A stretch of DNA of 64,000 nt from Pararcticibacter amylolyticus (GTDB taxonomy: Bacteria; Bacteroidota; Bacteroidia; Sphingobacteriales; Sphingobacteriaceae): the NCBI RefSeq assembly GCF_003130405.1, contig NZ_QEAS01000011.1, forward strand, positions 55,932-119,931, given 5' to 3'. Position numbers and translations under genes: made by a program. Shown piece by piece: positions 52,327-59,959 of this stretch. The stretch's first letter is position 1; every line of letters starts with the position of its first letter. The notes beneath the pieces were generated by a model. That model ran no database searches. It was not told where the DNA came from and was given only the letters and a program-made list of their open reading frames with translations.

Positions 52327-53796
52327 ATGAACCGATATTTTTCTGCCTTTTTAAGCTTTTGTTTGTTGTCATTCTGCATGACGATCTGTACACCTTTATT
52401 TGGACAGGCTGACCCTATGAGCGAATGGCAAAAAATGAATGCGTCAAAAAAAGAGGCGCTGAAAGAATTTCAGGATCTGAAGTTCGGAATGTTTATTCAC
52501 TGGGGGCTGTATTCCATACCCGCCGGTACCTGGAAAGGGAAAAAGATGGAAGAGATGAAGGGACCGGGAGTTGCAGAATGGATCCAGCTGGCGGCGCAGA
52601 TCCCGCGGAAGGAGTATGCTGCGCTGGCGGACCAGTTTAATCCAACTTCCTTTAATGCTGATGAGATCGCCAGGATGGCCAGGGATGCAGGAATGAAATA
52701 CCTGGTCATCACAGCTAAACATCACGAGGGGTTCGCGATGTATAAATCGGATGTCAGCAGTTTCAATATAGTGGACGCTACGCCTTTCAAACGGGACGCA
52801 GTTGCCGAACTGGTGAAGGCGTGCCGCAAATATGGTGTCCGCTTCGGGGTTTATTATTCACACAATATTGACTGGGCAGACGGAGCGGACGCACAGTATA
52901 AAGAGACGAAAGAAGCCAATGACCGGCTCGGTAAACCAACCAGTACCTTTGGTGCAAACTTGTGGGATCCGAGTCCCAATACCTACCAGGAATACCTCGA
53001 TGAGAAATCTGTTCCCCAGGTAAAGGAATTGCTGACCAAATATCCGGAGATCCGTTATATGTGGTTTGATATGCCTGAGTTAATCAGGAAAGAACAGAGT
53101 TTTCGCTTTTACAAAACAGTGTATGATATTAATCCCAGGGTGATCGTTGCCGAAAGGATCGGCAATAAGATGGGAGATTACGCTATTCCGGGAGATAACC
53201 AGATCCCTGACGATAAGAAGTATAATATGCCCTGGGAAACGGTCGGTACTTTTAATAATTCCTGGGGATATAAATCCTACGATCATGACTGGAAAAGTGC
53301 ACAGGAACTGTTGTACTGGCTTCTTCAGATTGTAAGCAAGGGGGGAAACTACATGCTTAACATTGGTCCGCGCGGCGATGGTTCGGTTCCAGAACCGGTA
53401 GTGAAGAACCTCAAAGAGATCGGTGACTGGATGAAAGTGAATCAGGATGCGATCTATGGTTCTTCCGCATGGAAGGTGAGTCATGAAGGTCCCTCCGATT
53501 ACAAAATAACGGATACAGAACAGCGTGAGCGGGACGGCTTTAAGGCGTCCATAACACCGGAGGATTTCTGGTTCACTCAAAAGGACGGAGCGGTATATGC
53601 AATCGCCCTGAAGTCGCCCGCCAATGGCCAGGCTTTTATCAAATCATTACATAAAGCGAATGGAATAGTGAAAAAGGTGGAGATGGGAAAAGCGGGTATA
53701 AAGTTCAGCCAGGGGCCGGACGGACTGCGTGTTTTTCTGCCTGCCGGAGTAAAGGACTCACCTCACGGATACTCGCTGAAGGTCGTGATGGATTAG
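52327..53796 (+). CDS. GH29 alpha-L-fucosidase (PUL2 copy 2)
   Basis: 489 residues. Signal peptide (about 1-26, FGQA). Barrel with LKFGMFIHWGLYSIPAGTW, VITAKHHEGFAMY, and nucleophile D248 in YMWFDMPE. A C-terminal beta-domain ends SLKVVMD. Only partly similar to copy 1, so the two probably cleave different fucosyl linkages (for example alpha-1,3/1,4 versus alpha-1,2). 16 bp after the GH88 stop, in the same operon. Confidence 0.93.
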   Translation: MNRYFSAFLSFCLLSFCMTICTPLFGQADPMSEWQKMNASKKEALKEFQDLKFGMFIHWGLYSIPAGTWKGKKMEEMKGPGVAEWIQLAAQIPRKEYAALADQFNPTSFNADEIARMARDAGMKYLVITAKHHEGFAMYKSDVSSFNIVDATPFKRDAVAELVKACRKYGVRFGVYYSHNIDWADGADAQYKETKEANDRLGKPTSTFGANLWDPSPNTYQEYLDEKSVPQVKELLTKYPEIRYMWFDMPELIRKEQSFRFYKTVYDINPRVIVAERIGNKMGDYAIPGDNQIPDDKKYNMPWETVGTFNNSWGYKSYDHDWKSAQELLYWLLQIVSKGGNYMLNIGPRGDGSVPEPVVKNLKEIGDWMKVNQDAIYGSSAWKVSHEGPSDYKITDTEQRERDGFKASITPEDFWFTQKDGAVYAIALKSPANGQAFIKSLHKANGIVKKVEMGKAGIKFSQGPDGLRVFLPAGVKDSPHGYSLKVVMD

Positions 53797-53829
53797 AAAT
53801 TTATTTTATTACTCATTACATGTTTTACG

Positions 53830-55095
53830 ATGTTACATGCTGATCGCAGGACTACCTCCTGCAGAATAATCTTTATTGGGGCACTACTGATCTTATCCCT
53901 GTTAAAAATTGGCGTTAGCCAAACGCTGGCGGGCTTTTCTGTCCTTCAGGAAAGAAATGGCCTGCCGGCATTTTTCGCGAAGCTCGGCAAGGGCTCCCCT
54001 GTTACGATATGTTATCTCGGAGGCAGCATCACTGAGGCAGCGGGCTACCGTGTAAAGACGGAGCAGTATTTCAGAAAGAAGTATCCGAAGTCGTCTATCT
54101 CTGTGTATAATGCCGGGGTGGGGGGCACAGGCTCTTCTCTCGGAGCTTTCAGGCTGCAGGAGGAGGTTCTTTCCCATCATCCCGACCTGGTATTTGTTGA
54201 ATTTGCTGTGAACGATGCTGCCAGCGATTCTCTCCTGGTTTGCAACGCTATAGAGGGAATTGTGAGGCAGATAAAGAAGCAGAACCTGAAGACGGATATC
54301 TGTTTTTTGTATACGATTCATGATCAGATGACGGGGGCTTATAATAAGGGTGAGCTATATCGTTCTGTGCGGTTCATTGAACGTGTTGCAGACTACTATA
54401 AGCTGCCGTCTGTTAACCTTGGGATCGACGTCCTGAAAGAGGTCAATCAGGGCAAGCTGATTTTCCGGGGGACAAAAGAGGATGAGGCAGCCGGCAGAGC
54501 TGTTTTTTCATTTGACGGCACACATCCGGGCGACCTGGGGCATGAGATTTACACAAAGACCATTGTGGGGGCATTCGAAAATATGAAGAGCGGCAAAGAA
54601 ATGAAAAAGATGCCTCAGCCATTGTATTCCGGTAACTTCGGGGTAACGAGGGTGCTTTCGCCGGATGAGGTGCAAAGAACTGCGGGATGGGAGCAGGCTT
54701 CCTGGGATGGCTATCTGAAGCCTTTTCAGAAGGCCTATCCCGGATTGATCTGTACTGCGCACACCAGTGACAGTGTTGTCGTCCGTTTTTCAGGGACTTA
54801 TTTTGGTTTTTGTGATATTATCGGGCCGTCTGCGACGCCATCGGTAGTCGTAAATATTGACGGGCAACCAGACATCAGGACGAGGTTCGACAGCTACGGG
54901 TATTTTTACAGAAGGAGCTATTGCCTGATTGGGCCATTGAAGGATGGAGAGCATGTGGTGATCCTGAAGAAGGGGACAATGACGACAGACAAGCAGAAAA
55001 TGGTCAACTATCATGAAACCAGGGAAGATCCTGCGGATTACAGGAAGGGCCTGTTTTTCCTGGGTAAACTGATGATCATTGGAAAACTTTTATAA
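53830..55095 (+). CDS. SGNH/GDSL hydrolase (probable carbohydrate esterase)
   Basis: 421 residues. N-terminal hydrophobic signal (about 12-30). SGNH blocks are in order: GGSITEA (nucleophile S66), GVGGTGSS (block II Gly), FAVND (Asn of block III) and DGTHPGDLGH (D229 and H232 of block V). A further beta-sandwich (about 255-420) may bind carbohydrate. Such enzymes remove acetyl esters from glycans, which would match an O-acetylated substrate. Followed 8 bp later by the lyase gene. Confidence 0.88.
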   Translation: MLHADRRTTSCRIIFIGALLILSLLKIGVSQTLAGFSVLQERNGLPAFFAKLGKGSPVTICYLGGSITEAAGYRVKTEQYFRKKYPKSSISVYNAGVGGTGSSLGAFRLQEEVLSHHPDLVFVEFAVNDAASDSLLVCNAIEGIVRQIKKQNLKTDICFLYTIHDQMTGAYNKGELYRSVRFIERVADYYKLPSVNLGIDVLKEVNQGKLIFRGTKEDEAAGRAVFSFDGTHPGDLGHEIYTKTIVGAFENMKSGKEMKKMPQPLYSGNFGVTRVLSPDEVQRTAGWEQASWDGYLKPFQKAYPGLICTAHTSDSVVVRFSGTYFGFCDIIGPSATPSVVVNIDGQPDIRTRFDSYGYFYRRSYCLIGPLKDGEHVVILKKGTMTTDKQKMVNYHETREDPADYRKGLFFLGKLMIIGKLL

Positions 55096-55103
55096 GAAAA
55101 GAC

Positions 55104-56216
55104 ATGGGGCTTGACATTCGTATCCGGTATATTGTCGTTTTGATCTACCTTATCCCGGCTTTCTTTATATCTCCTGCTTATTGTTATGAGCACCCGGGGG
55201 GAATGCATCCCCGTGCGCAGATTAATTTTGTAAGACAGCAGGTTCGCCTGAAAAGGGAGCCCTGGCTTTCTGCTTTCAATCAATTAAAAGTTCAGGCTGA
55301 TTCAGCATTAATAGCCGGGCATCATGCTCTCGAAGACTTTCATATCCCCGGTTTTTATTTTGATAAGGAAGGGCACCGCAGGAATTCTGAAGCTCTGAAT
55401 TCGGATGGTTTTCACGCTTACAGCTGTGCACTGGCCTGGCAGCTTACGGGGAGTAAAAAGTACGGAGATAAGGCCATCATGCTGTTAAATGCATGGGCTT
55501 CCATAAATAAAAAATACTCTGAAGCGGACGGCCCGCTTGTGATGACCTATATGGGTGCCTCTTTGGTTATTGCGGCTGAATTAATGAGGAATTATTCTGA
55601 ATGGAAAAGTAAGGACCGTGAACAGTTTAAGCGCTGGCTTGAATCTGTTTACCGGAAGGCGGCCTGTTCCATCAGTTCGAGGAAGAACAACTGGGGCGAC
55701 TGGGGACTGTATGGGGCGATGCTTGCTGATTATTACCTGGATAATTCTCCCGCCATTGCTCAGCATATCCGGCAGCTGAAAATGGACCTTCCTGCGAAAA
55801 TTGCTGATGACGGGCACCTGACGGAGGAGGTGAAGAGGGAAGCGAACGGGATCTGGTATACCTACTTTTCTTTAACCCCTGTTACGGGTGCATTTTGGAT
55901 AGCTTATAATGCAACAGGAGAAAATCTGTTCTTCTCCGGTGAAGGTAAATCTGTAAAAAAGGCGCTTGACTATCTTCTCTACTATAATCAGCATCCGCAG
56001 AAATGGCCCTGGTACCCGTCGCCGAGACAGGGAAAGCCGGAGGATGCCAGATCATTCTGGCCGGCGAACCTGATCGAGGCTATGTCGGGGCTTTATAAAG
56101 ATGAGGCCTATGAAACGTATGTTGAAGGATACCGGCCGCTGATGTTTGCTGCGCGACATTATGTCTGGACTTATCCTACCCTGATGTCTGTGAAAATCGG
56201 GGATTACGAAAAATAG
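55104..56216 (+). CDS. Alginate-lyase-like polysaccharide lyase
   Basis: 370 residues. Signal peptide (about 1-27). (alpha/alpha)-barrel Alginate_lyase-type domain (PF05426): conserved SDGFHAYSCALAWQLTG, NNWGDWGLYGAMLADY and DGHLTEEVKREANGIWYTYFSL with Asn/His/Tyr/Arg candidates for beta-elimination (for example H and Y in these segments). Families PL5/PL38 share this fold; the family cannot be fixed here. It would cleave beta-linked uronic acids and generate the substrate of GH88. Last enzyme of PUL2; a symmetric element follows it. Confidence 0.85.
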   Translation: MGLDIRIRYIVVLIYLIPAFFISPAYCYEHPGGMHPRAQINFVRQQVRLKREPWLSAFNQLKVQADSALIAGHHALEDFHIPGFYFDKEGHRRNSEALNSDGFHAYSCALAWQLTGSKKYGDKAIMLLNAWASINKKYSEADGPLVMTYMGASLVIAAELMRNYSEWKSKDREQFKRWLESVYRKAACSISSRKNNWGDWGLYGAMLADYYLDNSPAIAQHIRQLKMDLPAKIADDGHLTEEVKREANGIWYTYFSLTPVTGAFWIAYNATGENLFFSGEGKSVKKALDYLLYYNQHPQKWPWYPSPRQGKPEDARSFWPANLIEAMSGLYKDEAYETYVEGYRPLMFAARHYVWTYPTLMSVKIGDYEK

Positions 56217-56233
56217 TTTCTCCTTATATTCGC

Positions 56234-56258
56234 AAATCTGTACTTTGAGTACGGATTT
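56234..56258. promoter_or_regulatory. Symmetric 25-bp element between PUL2 and the Crp/Fnr gene
   Basis: Arms AAATCTGTACT and AGTACGGATTT (10 of 11 positions complementary) around TTG. It begins 18 bp after the lyase stop and ends 15 bp before the Crp/Fnr ATG. It could be an operator (autoregulation) or a weak hairpin; no T-run follows. Confidence 0.5.
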
Positions 56259-56273
56259 AACGAACAGATTTTG

Positions 56274-56900
56274 ATGAAGACGCTTGCAGAAAAGGACACG
56301 CCGGGAGAGGAAAATGTATATGGAGAGCTCACCGGTCATATCCGTCGTGTAACCGGAATAGAGGAAGATGAAGCACGGACTTTTGCCGTTATGTTCCGGG
56401 AGAAGAATATTCGGAAGCGGCAGTTTGTGGTTCAGCCCGATTTTCCGGTACCCCACCGGTACTATGTGAAAAAAGGCGCTTTGCGGTCGTATGTTGTGAC
56501 GGAGGACGGCCAGGAGCATACGATTGCTTTTGCGATAGAAGACTGGTGGATCACCGATTATAATGCTTATCTGTACCGGCAGAATGCCACGATGTTTGTC
56601 ACTGCCCTGGAAGATAGTGTGGTGATGCAACTGGATTATGAGAGCGAACAAAAGCTCAAGGACCTGAATCCTGCTTTTGACAGGTTCTTTCGGATAGCGG
56701 CTGAAAGAGGGCTTGCTTACCAGCAAAGGCGGGTGATCGCTAATCTGACCTTATCAGCTGAACAGCGTTATCTGCAGTTTGTCAGACAGTATCCTGCGCT
56801 GGTGCAGAGGGTGCCGCAGTATGCACTCGCATCTTTCCTGGGAATGACAACCGAATACTTATCTAAATTGAGGAAGAAGGCGGTCTCCGCTGATAAATAA
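56274..56900 (+). CDS. Crp/Fnr-family transcriptional regulator (second)
   Basis: 208 residues from the ATG at 56274 (a TTG codon immediately upstream in frame is rejected). Cyclic-nucleotide-binding-like barrel (about 30-140, HRYYVKKGALRSYVVTEDGQEHTIAFAIEDWWITDYNAYL) and HTH SFLGMTTEYLSKLRKK. Same Bacteroidota subgroup as the protein at 5.7 kb (shared pattern EDWW/ENWW and the TxEYLS helix). It may regulate the following MFS gene or itself via the palindrome upstream. Confidence 0.88.
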   Translation: MKTLAEKDTPGEENVYGELTGHIRRVTGIEEDEARTFAVMFREKNIRKRQFVVQPDFPVPHRYYVKKGALRSYVVTEDGQEHTIAFAIEDWWITDYNAYLYRQNATMFVTALEDSVVMQLDYESEQKLKDLNPAFDRFFRIAAERGLAYQQRRVIANLTLSAEQRYLQFVRQYPALVQRVPQYALASFLGMTTEYLSKLRKKAVSADK

Positions 56901-56902
56901 AG

Positions 56903-56930
56903 AATTTAGTTGAACCAGTTCAACTAAATT
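56903..56930. promoter_or_regulatory. Operator-like perfect inverted repeat, site 1, upstream of the MFS gene
   Basis: Arms AATTTAGTTGAAC and GTTCAACTAAATT, 13 bp each, perfect, around CA. The core TGAACCAGTTCA recurs 23 bp further on (centre to centre), at 56934-56945. Confidence 0.7.
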
Positions 56931-56933
56931 TCC

Positions 56934-56945
56934 TGAACCAGTTCA
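56934..56945. promoter_or_regulatory. Operator-like inverted repeat, site 2, upstream of the MFS gene
   Basis: TGAACCAGTTCA, the core of site 1, about two helical turns away and 23 bp before the -7-like box at 56969, covering the -33 zone. Suits a repressor that blocks RNA polymerase and binds two sites cooperatively. Regulator unknown. Confidence 0.65.
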
Positions 56946-56968
56946 ATAGCCGCGGGAATTCCATTCCT

Positions 56969-56976
56969 GATCTTTG
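56969..56976 (+). promoter_or_regulatory. Candidate -7 element of the MFS gene
   Basis: GATCTTTG, one mismatch from TAnnTTTG, 70 bp before the ATG. The second operator-like site is just upstream of it. Confidence 0.4.
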
Positions 56977-57046
56977 TATTGCAGCGTTAATGTAATGAAG
57001 ACCCTGGCACAAGCGCAGCGCCAGTCTCTTAACAAGATCAGAAGAT

Positions 57047-58237
57047 ATGAAAACTTACGAAAAACCCCGGTTAACTCCCACTCTATTATGGCTCATGACT
57101 GTTGCTTCGGGCCTGATCGTTGCGAATAATTATTATAACCAGCCCCTGCTGGGACTCATTGCCCGTGATTTCGGAGTAACGGCTCAGGCAGTAAGCAGGA
57201 TTGCGATGCTGACTCAGATAGGCTATGCGGCAGGATTGCTGGTGATTGTTCCATTAGGCGATTTGCTGCCCCGTAAACGATTGATAGTGGCCGATTTCGT
57301 CTTAATCGCTGCTTCGTCGGCAGGGATGGCGTTGAGCAACTCTTTATATATGGCTTATGCATTTAGCTTTTTAATTGGCTTTACCTCTGTCATTCCGCAG
57401 ATCTTCGTGCCGATGGCAGCGGGACTTGCAGAGCCGAAAAACCGCACGAAGACCATTGGCTTTGTGATGAGCGGCTTACTTCTCGGAATTCTTGGATCGA
57501 GGATCTTCAGTGGTTTCATTGGTAATCTCATGGGATGGAGAAGTGTTTTCCTTATAGCTGCCGGCATGGTGCTGGTATTGCTCCTGCTTATTATCCGGAA
57601 GCTGCCGGAAGTGCTGCCCGAATATAAGGGGACTTATGGTAAATTGATGGGATCTGTTATACGTTTTGCCAGAACAGAGCCGGCATTGCAGATAGCTGCT
57701 CTCAGAGGGGCTCTATTGTTTGCGTCCTTCAGTACCTTCTGGACAGCGCTTGTATTTCATCTGAGCAAGCCTCCCTTTAATGCAGGCAGTTCCATTGCCG
57801 GAGCTTTTGGGCTGGCCGGAATGCTCGGTGCCCTGATGGCGGTATACGTGGGGAAAACAGCCGGAAAGATACCGTATTCACGCCTGATGATAGGCCTGAT
57901 ACTGGTTTTCCTTGCAGCCTGGGGTGTTTTCCTGGTCGGGGGCACTACTTACATGGGTTTGATTGCCGGAGTGGTGGTGCTCGATGTGGCCATGCAGGCC
58001 ATTCACGTGATGAATCAGTCATCTATTTTCTCCCTTCATCCGGAGGCTAATAACAGGATCAATACCGTATACATGACGTCTTACTTTATCGGAGGGGCAG
58101 CCGGGACCTATGTTTCGGGCGTTGCATGGCAGAACTGGGGATGGCACGGAGTGGTTTTAACGGGTGCAGGGCTGGCATTACTCGCGATGATCGCGCACTG
58201 GAGTAAGAGAGGAATTTATAACAAAGCCTTAGCCTGA
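57047..58237 (+). CDS. MFS transporter, YNQPLL/drug-efflux-like subgroup
   Basis: 396 residues, 12 predicted helices. N-terminal segment VANNYYNQPLLGLIARDFGV is typical of a Bacteroidota/Proteobacteria MFS group (related to bicyclomycin and arabinose exporters). Motif A-like GDLLPRKRLI sits between helices 2 and 3. A proton-driven efflux pump for small molecules is likely. The two inverted repeats upstream suggest repression and induction by a ligand-binding repressor not encoded next to it. Followed by a terminator about 200 bp away. Confidence 0.88.
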   Translation: MKTYEKPRLTPTLLWLMTVASGLIVANNYYNQPLLGLIARDFGVTAQAVSRIAMLTQIGYAAGLLVIVPLGDLLPRKRLIVADFVLIAASSAGMALSNSLYMAYAFSFLIGFTSVIPQIFVPMAAGLAEPKNRTKTIGFVMSGLLLGILGSRIFSGFIGNLMGWRSVFLIAAGMVLVLLLLIIRKLPEVLPEYKGTYGKLMGSVIRFARTEPALQIAALRGALLFASFSTFWTALVFHLSKPPFNAGSSIAGAFGLAGMLGALMAVYVGKTAGKIPYSRLMIGLILVFLAAWGVFLVGGTTYMGLIAGVVVLDVAMQAIHVMNQSSIFSLHPEANNRINTVYMTSYFIGGAAGTYVSGVAWQNWGWHGVVLTGAGLALLAMIAHWSKRGIYNKALA

Positions 58238-58558
58238 TATTCTGGCCTGGTTTTTGGAAGTATATGATCATAAAGACATCAGTTTGCCCGTTGAAACGAA
58301 GATGACGGGTGTCAGTTCGTCGTAGTGGCTGTAAGGGGCGGTGCACTTTCCACCCGTTCGTGTACTGCAAAAACCTACGCCGGCGCAGCGGGTCTGCGGA
58401 AACCGGTCAGCTACGCGTCGATTTGGCGGGCATGTTACAATGAAGGGGCTTAAAAGGCCCCTTTATTGTTGCTGATAATGATCAGGTGTTGTTTATTGAG
58501 GAAAATCTTTGTGTGTGTTCAATAGTCTTTACGTAAGATGTTCTGAAAACGCGACAAG
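58238..58558. other. Intergenic region with a start-less minus-strand frame
   Basis: Between the MFS and FAD-oxidoreductase genes, 321 bp. GC-rich at 58290-58430. On the minus strand a 64-codon stop-to-stop frame (58268-58462) has no ATG but ends with protein-like text (YSHYDELTPVIFVSTGKLM, then SL). It may be a gene fragment or coincidence. A terminator lies at 58443-58465. Confidence 0.35.
58443..58465 (+). terminator. Intrinsic terminator downstream of the MFS gene
   Basis: 7-bp stem (AAGGGGC / GCCCCTT), 7-nt loop, then TATTGTT. It stands 205 bp beyond the MFS stop, so it may end a long 3' UTR or a small RNA. Confidence 0.6.
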
Positions 58559-59734
58559 CTATTTCCTGCTGCCTGCCATTTCAATGAATCGTTGTGATTC
58601 TTTTTTAGCACGTTCGCAGCAGTCCTCCAGGGCAAGCCCCTGCATATAATTAGAAGAAATGAAAACCGGCTTATCTTTTATGTAGTGATCTATTTCTTTC
58701 AGAAGCTGCAACTGACCTATTTTTACAGAGGGCATTTTCGCAGTTCGCTGAAGAACCAATGTGAGACCGGGTTTGGGGACACCGGTAACTCTGCTGATAA
58801 TATGCAGTTTTTCTTCAACCGCATATTTTAAACCTTCGAAATGAAAAAGCCAGTAGCTGTGCTCAATCCCTTCATTGTATAGTGCTGAAAAAAAGGGCTG
58901 GCGGATACCGATGATGTTCTTTCTGGTTACTGTTTTTTCCTTTCCGGTTCTAACAAGAATGGAGTCAACATGTACTGTTTCAATGTCTGAAAGCATAGCT
59001 GCCAGTGCGGGGTCGAATCCCCCGCTAAGCTCCGCTGCTGAGCATGGCGGGCATGCCAGGCAGATAAATGGTGCATGTGTGGTGTGCTTTTCGTCGTCTA
59101 TCCTGAACAGAGTACCTTCCCGGCTTATGGCCTTTACTCTCGCGTCAGGATGCATGTTTATTAAAGCATTGCCGGCAATTGTATCCAGAAGCCCCTCTAT
59201 CCCCGTTCTTAAGGTGAAGGATCTTGTATAAGTCTTGTTGCGCTGACGTTTTCGGAAAAGAAGCTCAGCCGGATAATTATCTGCGGGCTGGCACAATACA
59301 GCCTGAAATGCGTGACTAAACAAGTCCTGGTAATTCCGCCGTCCCAGGATCTCCGAATAGTATTCGCTGACTGTCTTTCCTGCCTTTTGACTGTTAAACA
59401 GGCGGGGCAGATGGGCGGCTATTTCGAGCCAGTGTAAGCCTTTAGTTAAAGATTTCATTTGCCCGTCATATTTGGCAAAACGGAGCTTCCCTTTAGGGAT
59501 GACCTGATTTTGAAGCTGGTAGTCTTCAATGATCCCTATAATATGCTGATAGCTATTGTAAAGTGTATGGGCCCCGGCTTCAACGTTCAATTCCGGGTCC
59601 GCATGATATGTCGCGATACATGCATCACGCCGCCCGGCGTCAAAGACCGTTACCGGATAATAATTTTTCGTACAATAGTGGCTAAACGCAAGGCCGCTGA
59701 TACCTCCGCCGATCACACAGATCATTTCGTTCAT
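58559..59734 (-). CDS. FAD-dependent oxidoreductase (protoporphyrinogen-oxidase/amine-oxidase-like)
   Basis: 391 residues. N-terminal dinucleotide-binding motif VIGGGISGLAFSHYC, then VFDAGRRD at the end of the second strand, as in amine-oxidase-fold FAD proteins. The GAHTLYNSY segment corresponds to the flavin-contact loop. Related to HemY-like and UDP-galactopyranose-mutase-like flavoproteins; the substrate is unclear, because haem-biosynthesis genes are not adjacent. The C-terminal IGQLQLLKEIDHYIKDKPVFISSNYMQGLALEDC is typical of the FAD-closing motif. Soluble, cytoplasmic; monocistronic on the minus strand. Confidence 0.82.
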   Translation of the reverse strand: MNEMICVIGGGISGLAFSHYCTKNYYPVTVFDAGRRDACIATYHADPELNVEAGAHTLYNSYQHIIGIIEDYQLQNQVIPKGKLRFAKYDGQMKSLTKGLHWLEIAAHLPRLFNSQKAGKTVSEYYSEILGRRNYQDLFSHAFQAVLCQPADNYPAELLFRKRQRNKTYTRSFTLRTGIEGLLDTIAGNALINMHPDARVKAISREGTLFRIDDEKHTTHAPFICLACPPCSAAELSGGFDPALAAMLSDIETVHVDSILVRTGKEKTVTRKNIIGIRQPFFSALYNEGIEHSYWLFHFEGLKYAVEEKLHIISRVTGVPKPGLTLVLQRTAKMPSVKIGQLQLLKEIDHYIKDKPVFISSNYMQGLALEDCCERAKKESQRFIEMAGSRK

Positions 59735-59959
59735 TTGATTTAAGTTAGCCTGACAAGATTATGAAATTTACAGAGCTCAACTGTGGGCGGAGTGTCAAAT
59801 AGGCTGATTAGATCATTTTTAAATAGCCGGGTTTCTGTACAGATGAAGGCTTTAAGTGGAACAGCCCGAATCCGTCACATTTTTCAGGGCACTCATCACA
59901 TTCATTATAGCAGGAGCATTGGCTGATCTATCATTGTCTGCAATAAAAATAAAACAGAT

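Noticed and set aside
56052..56726. 224-codon open frame on the minus strand
   Set aside because: Antisense to the end of the lyase gene and the second Crp/Fnr gene, both with strong family motifs.
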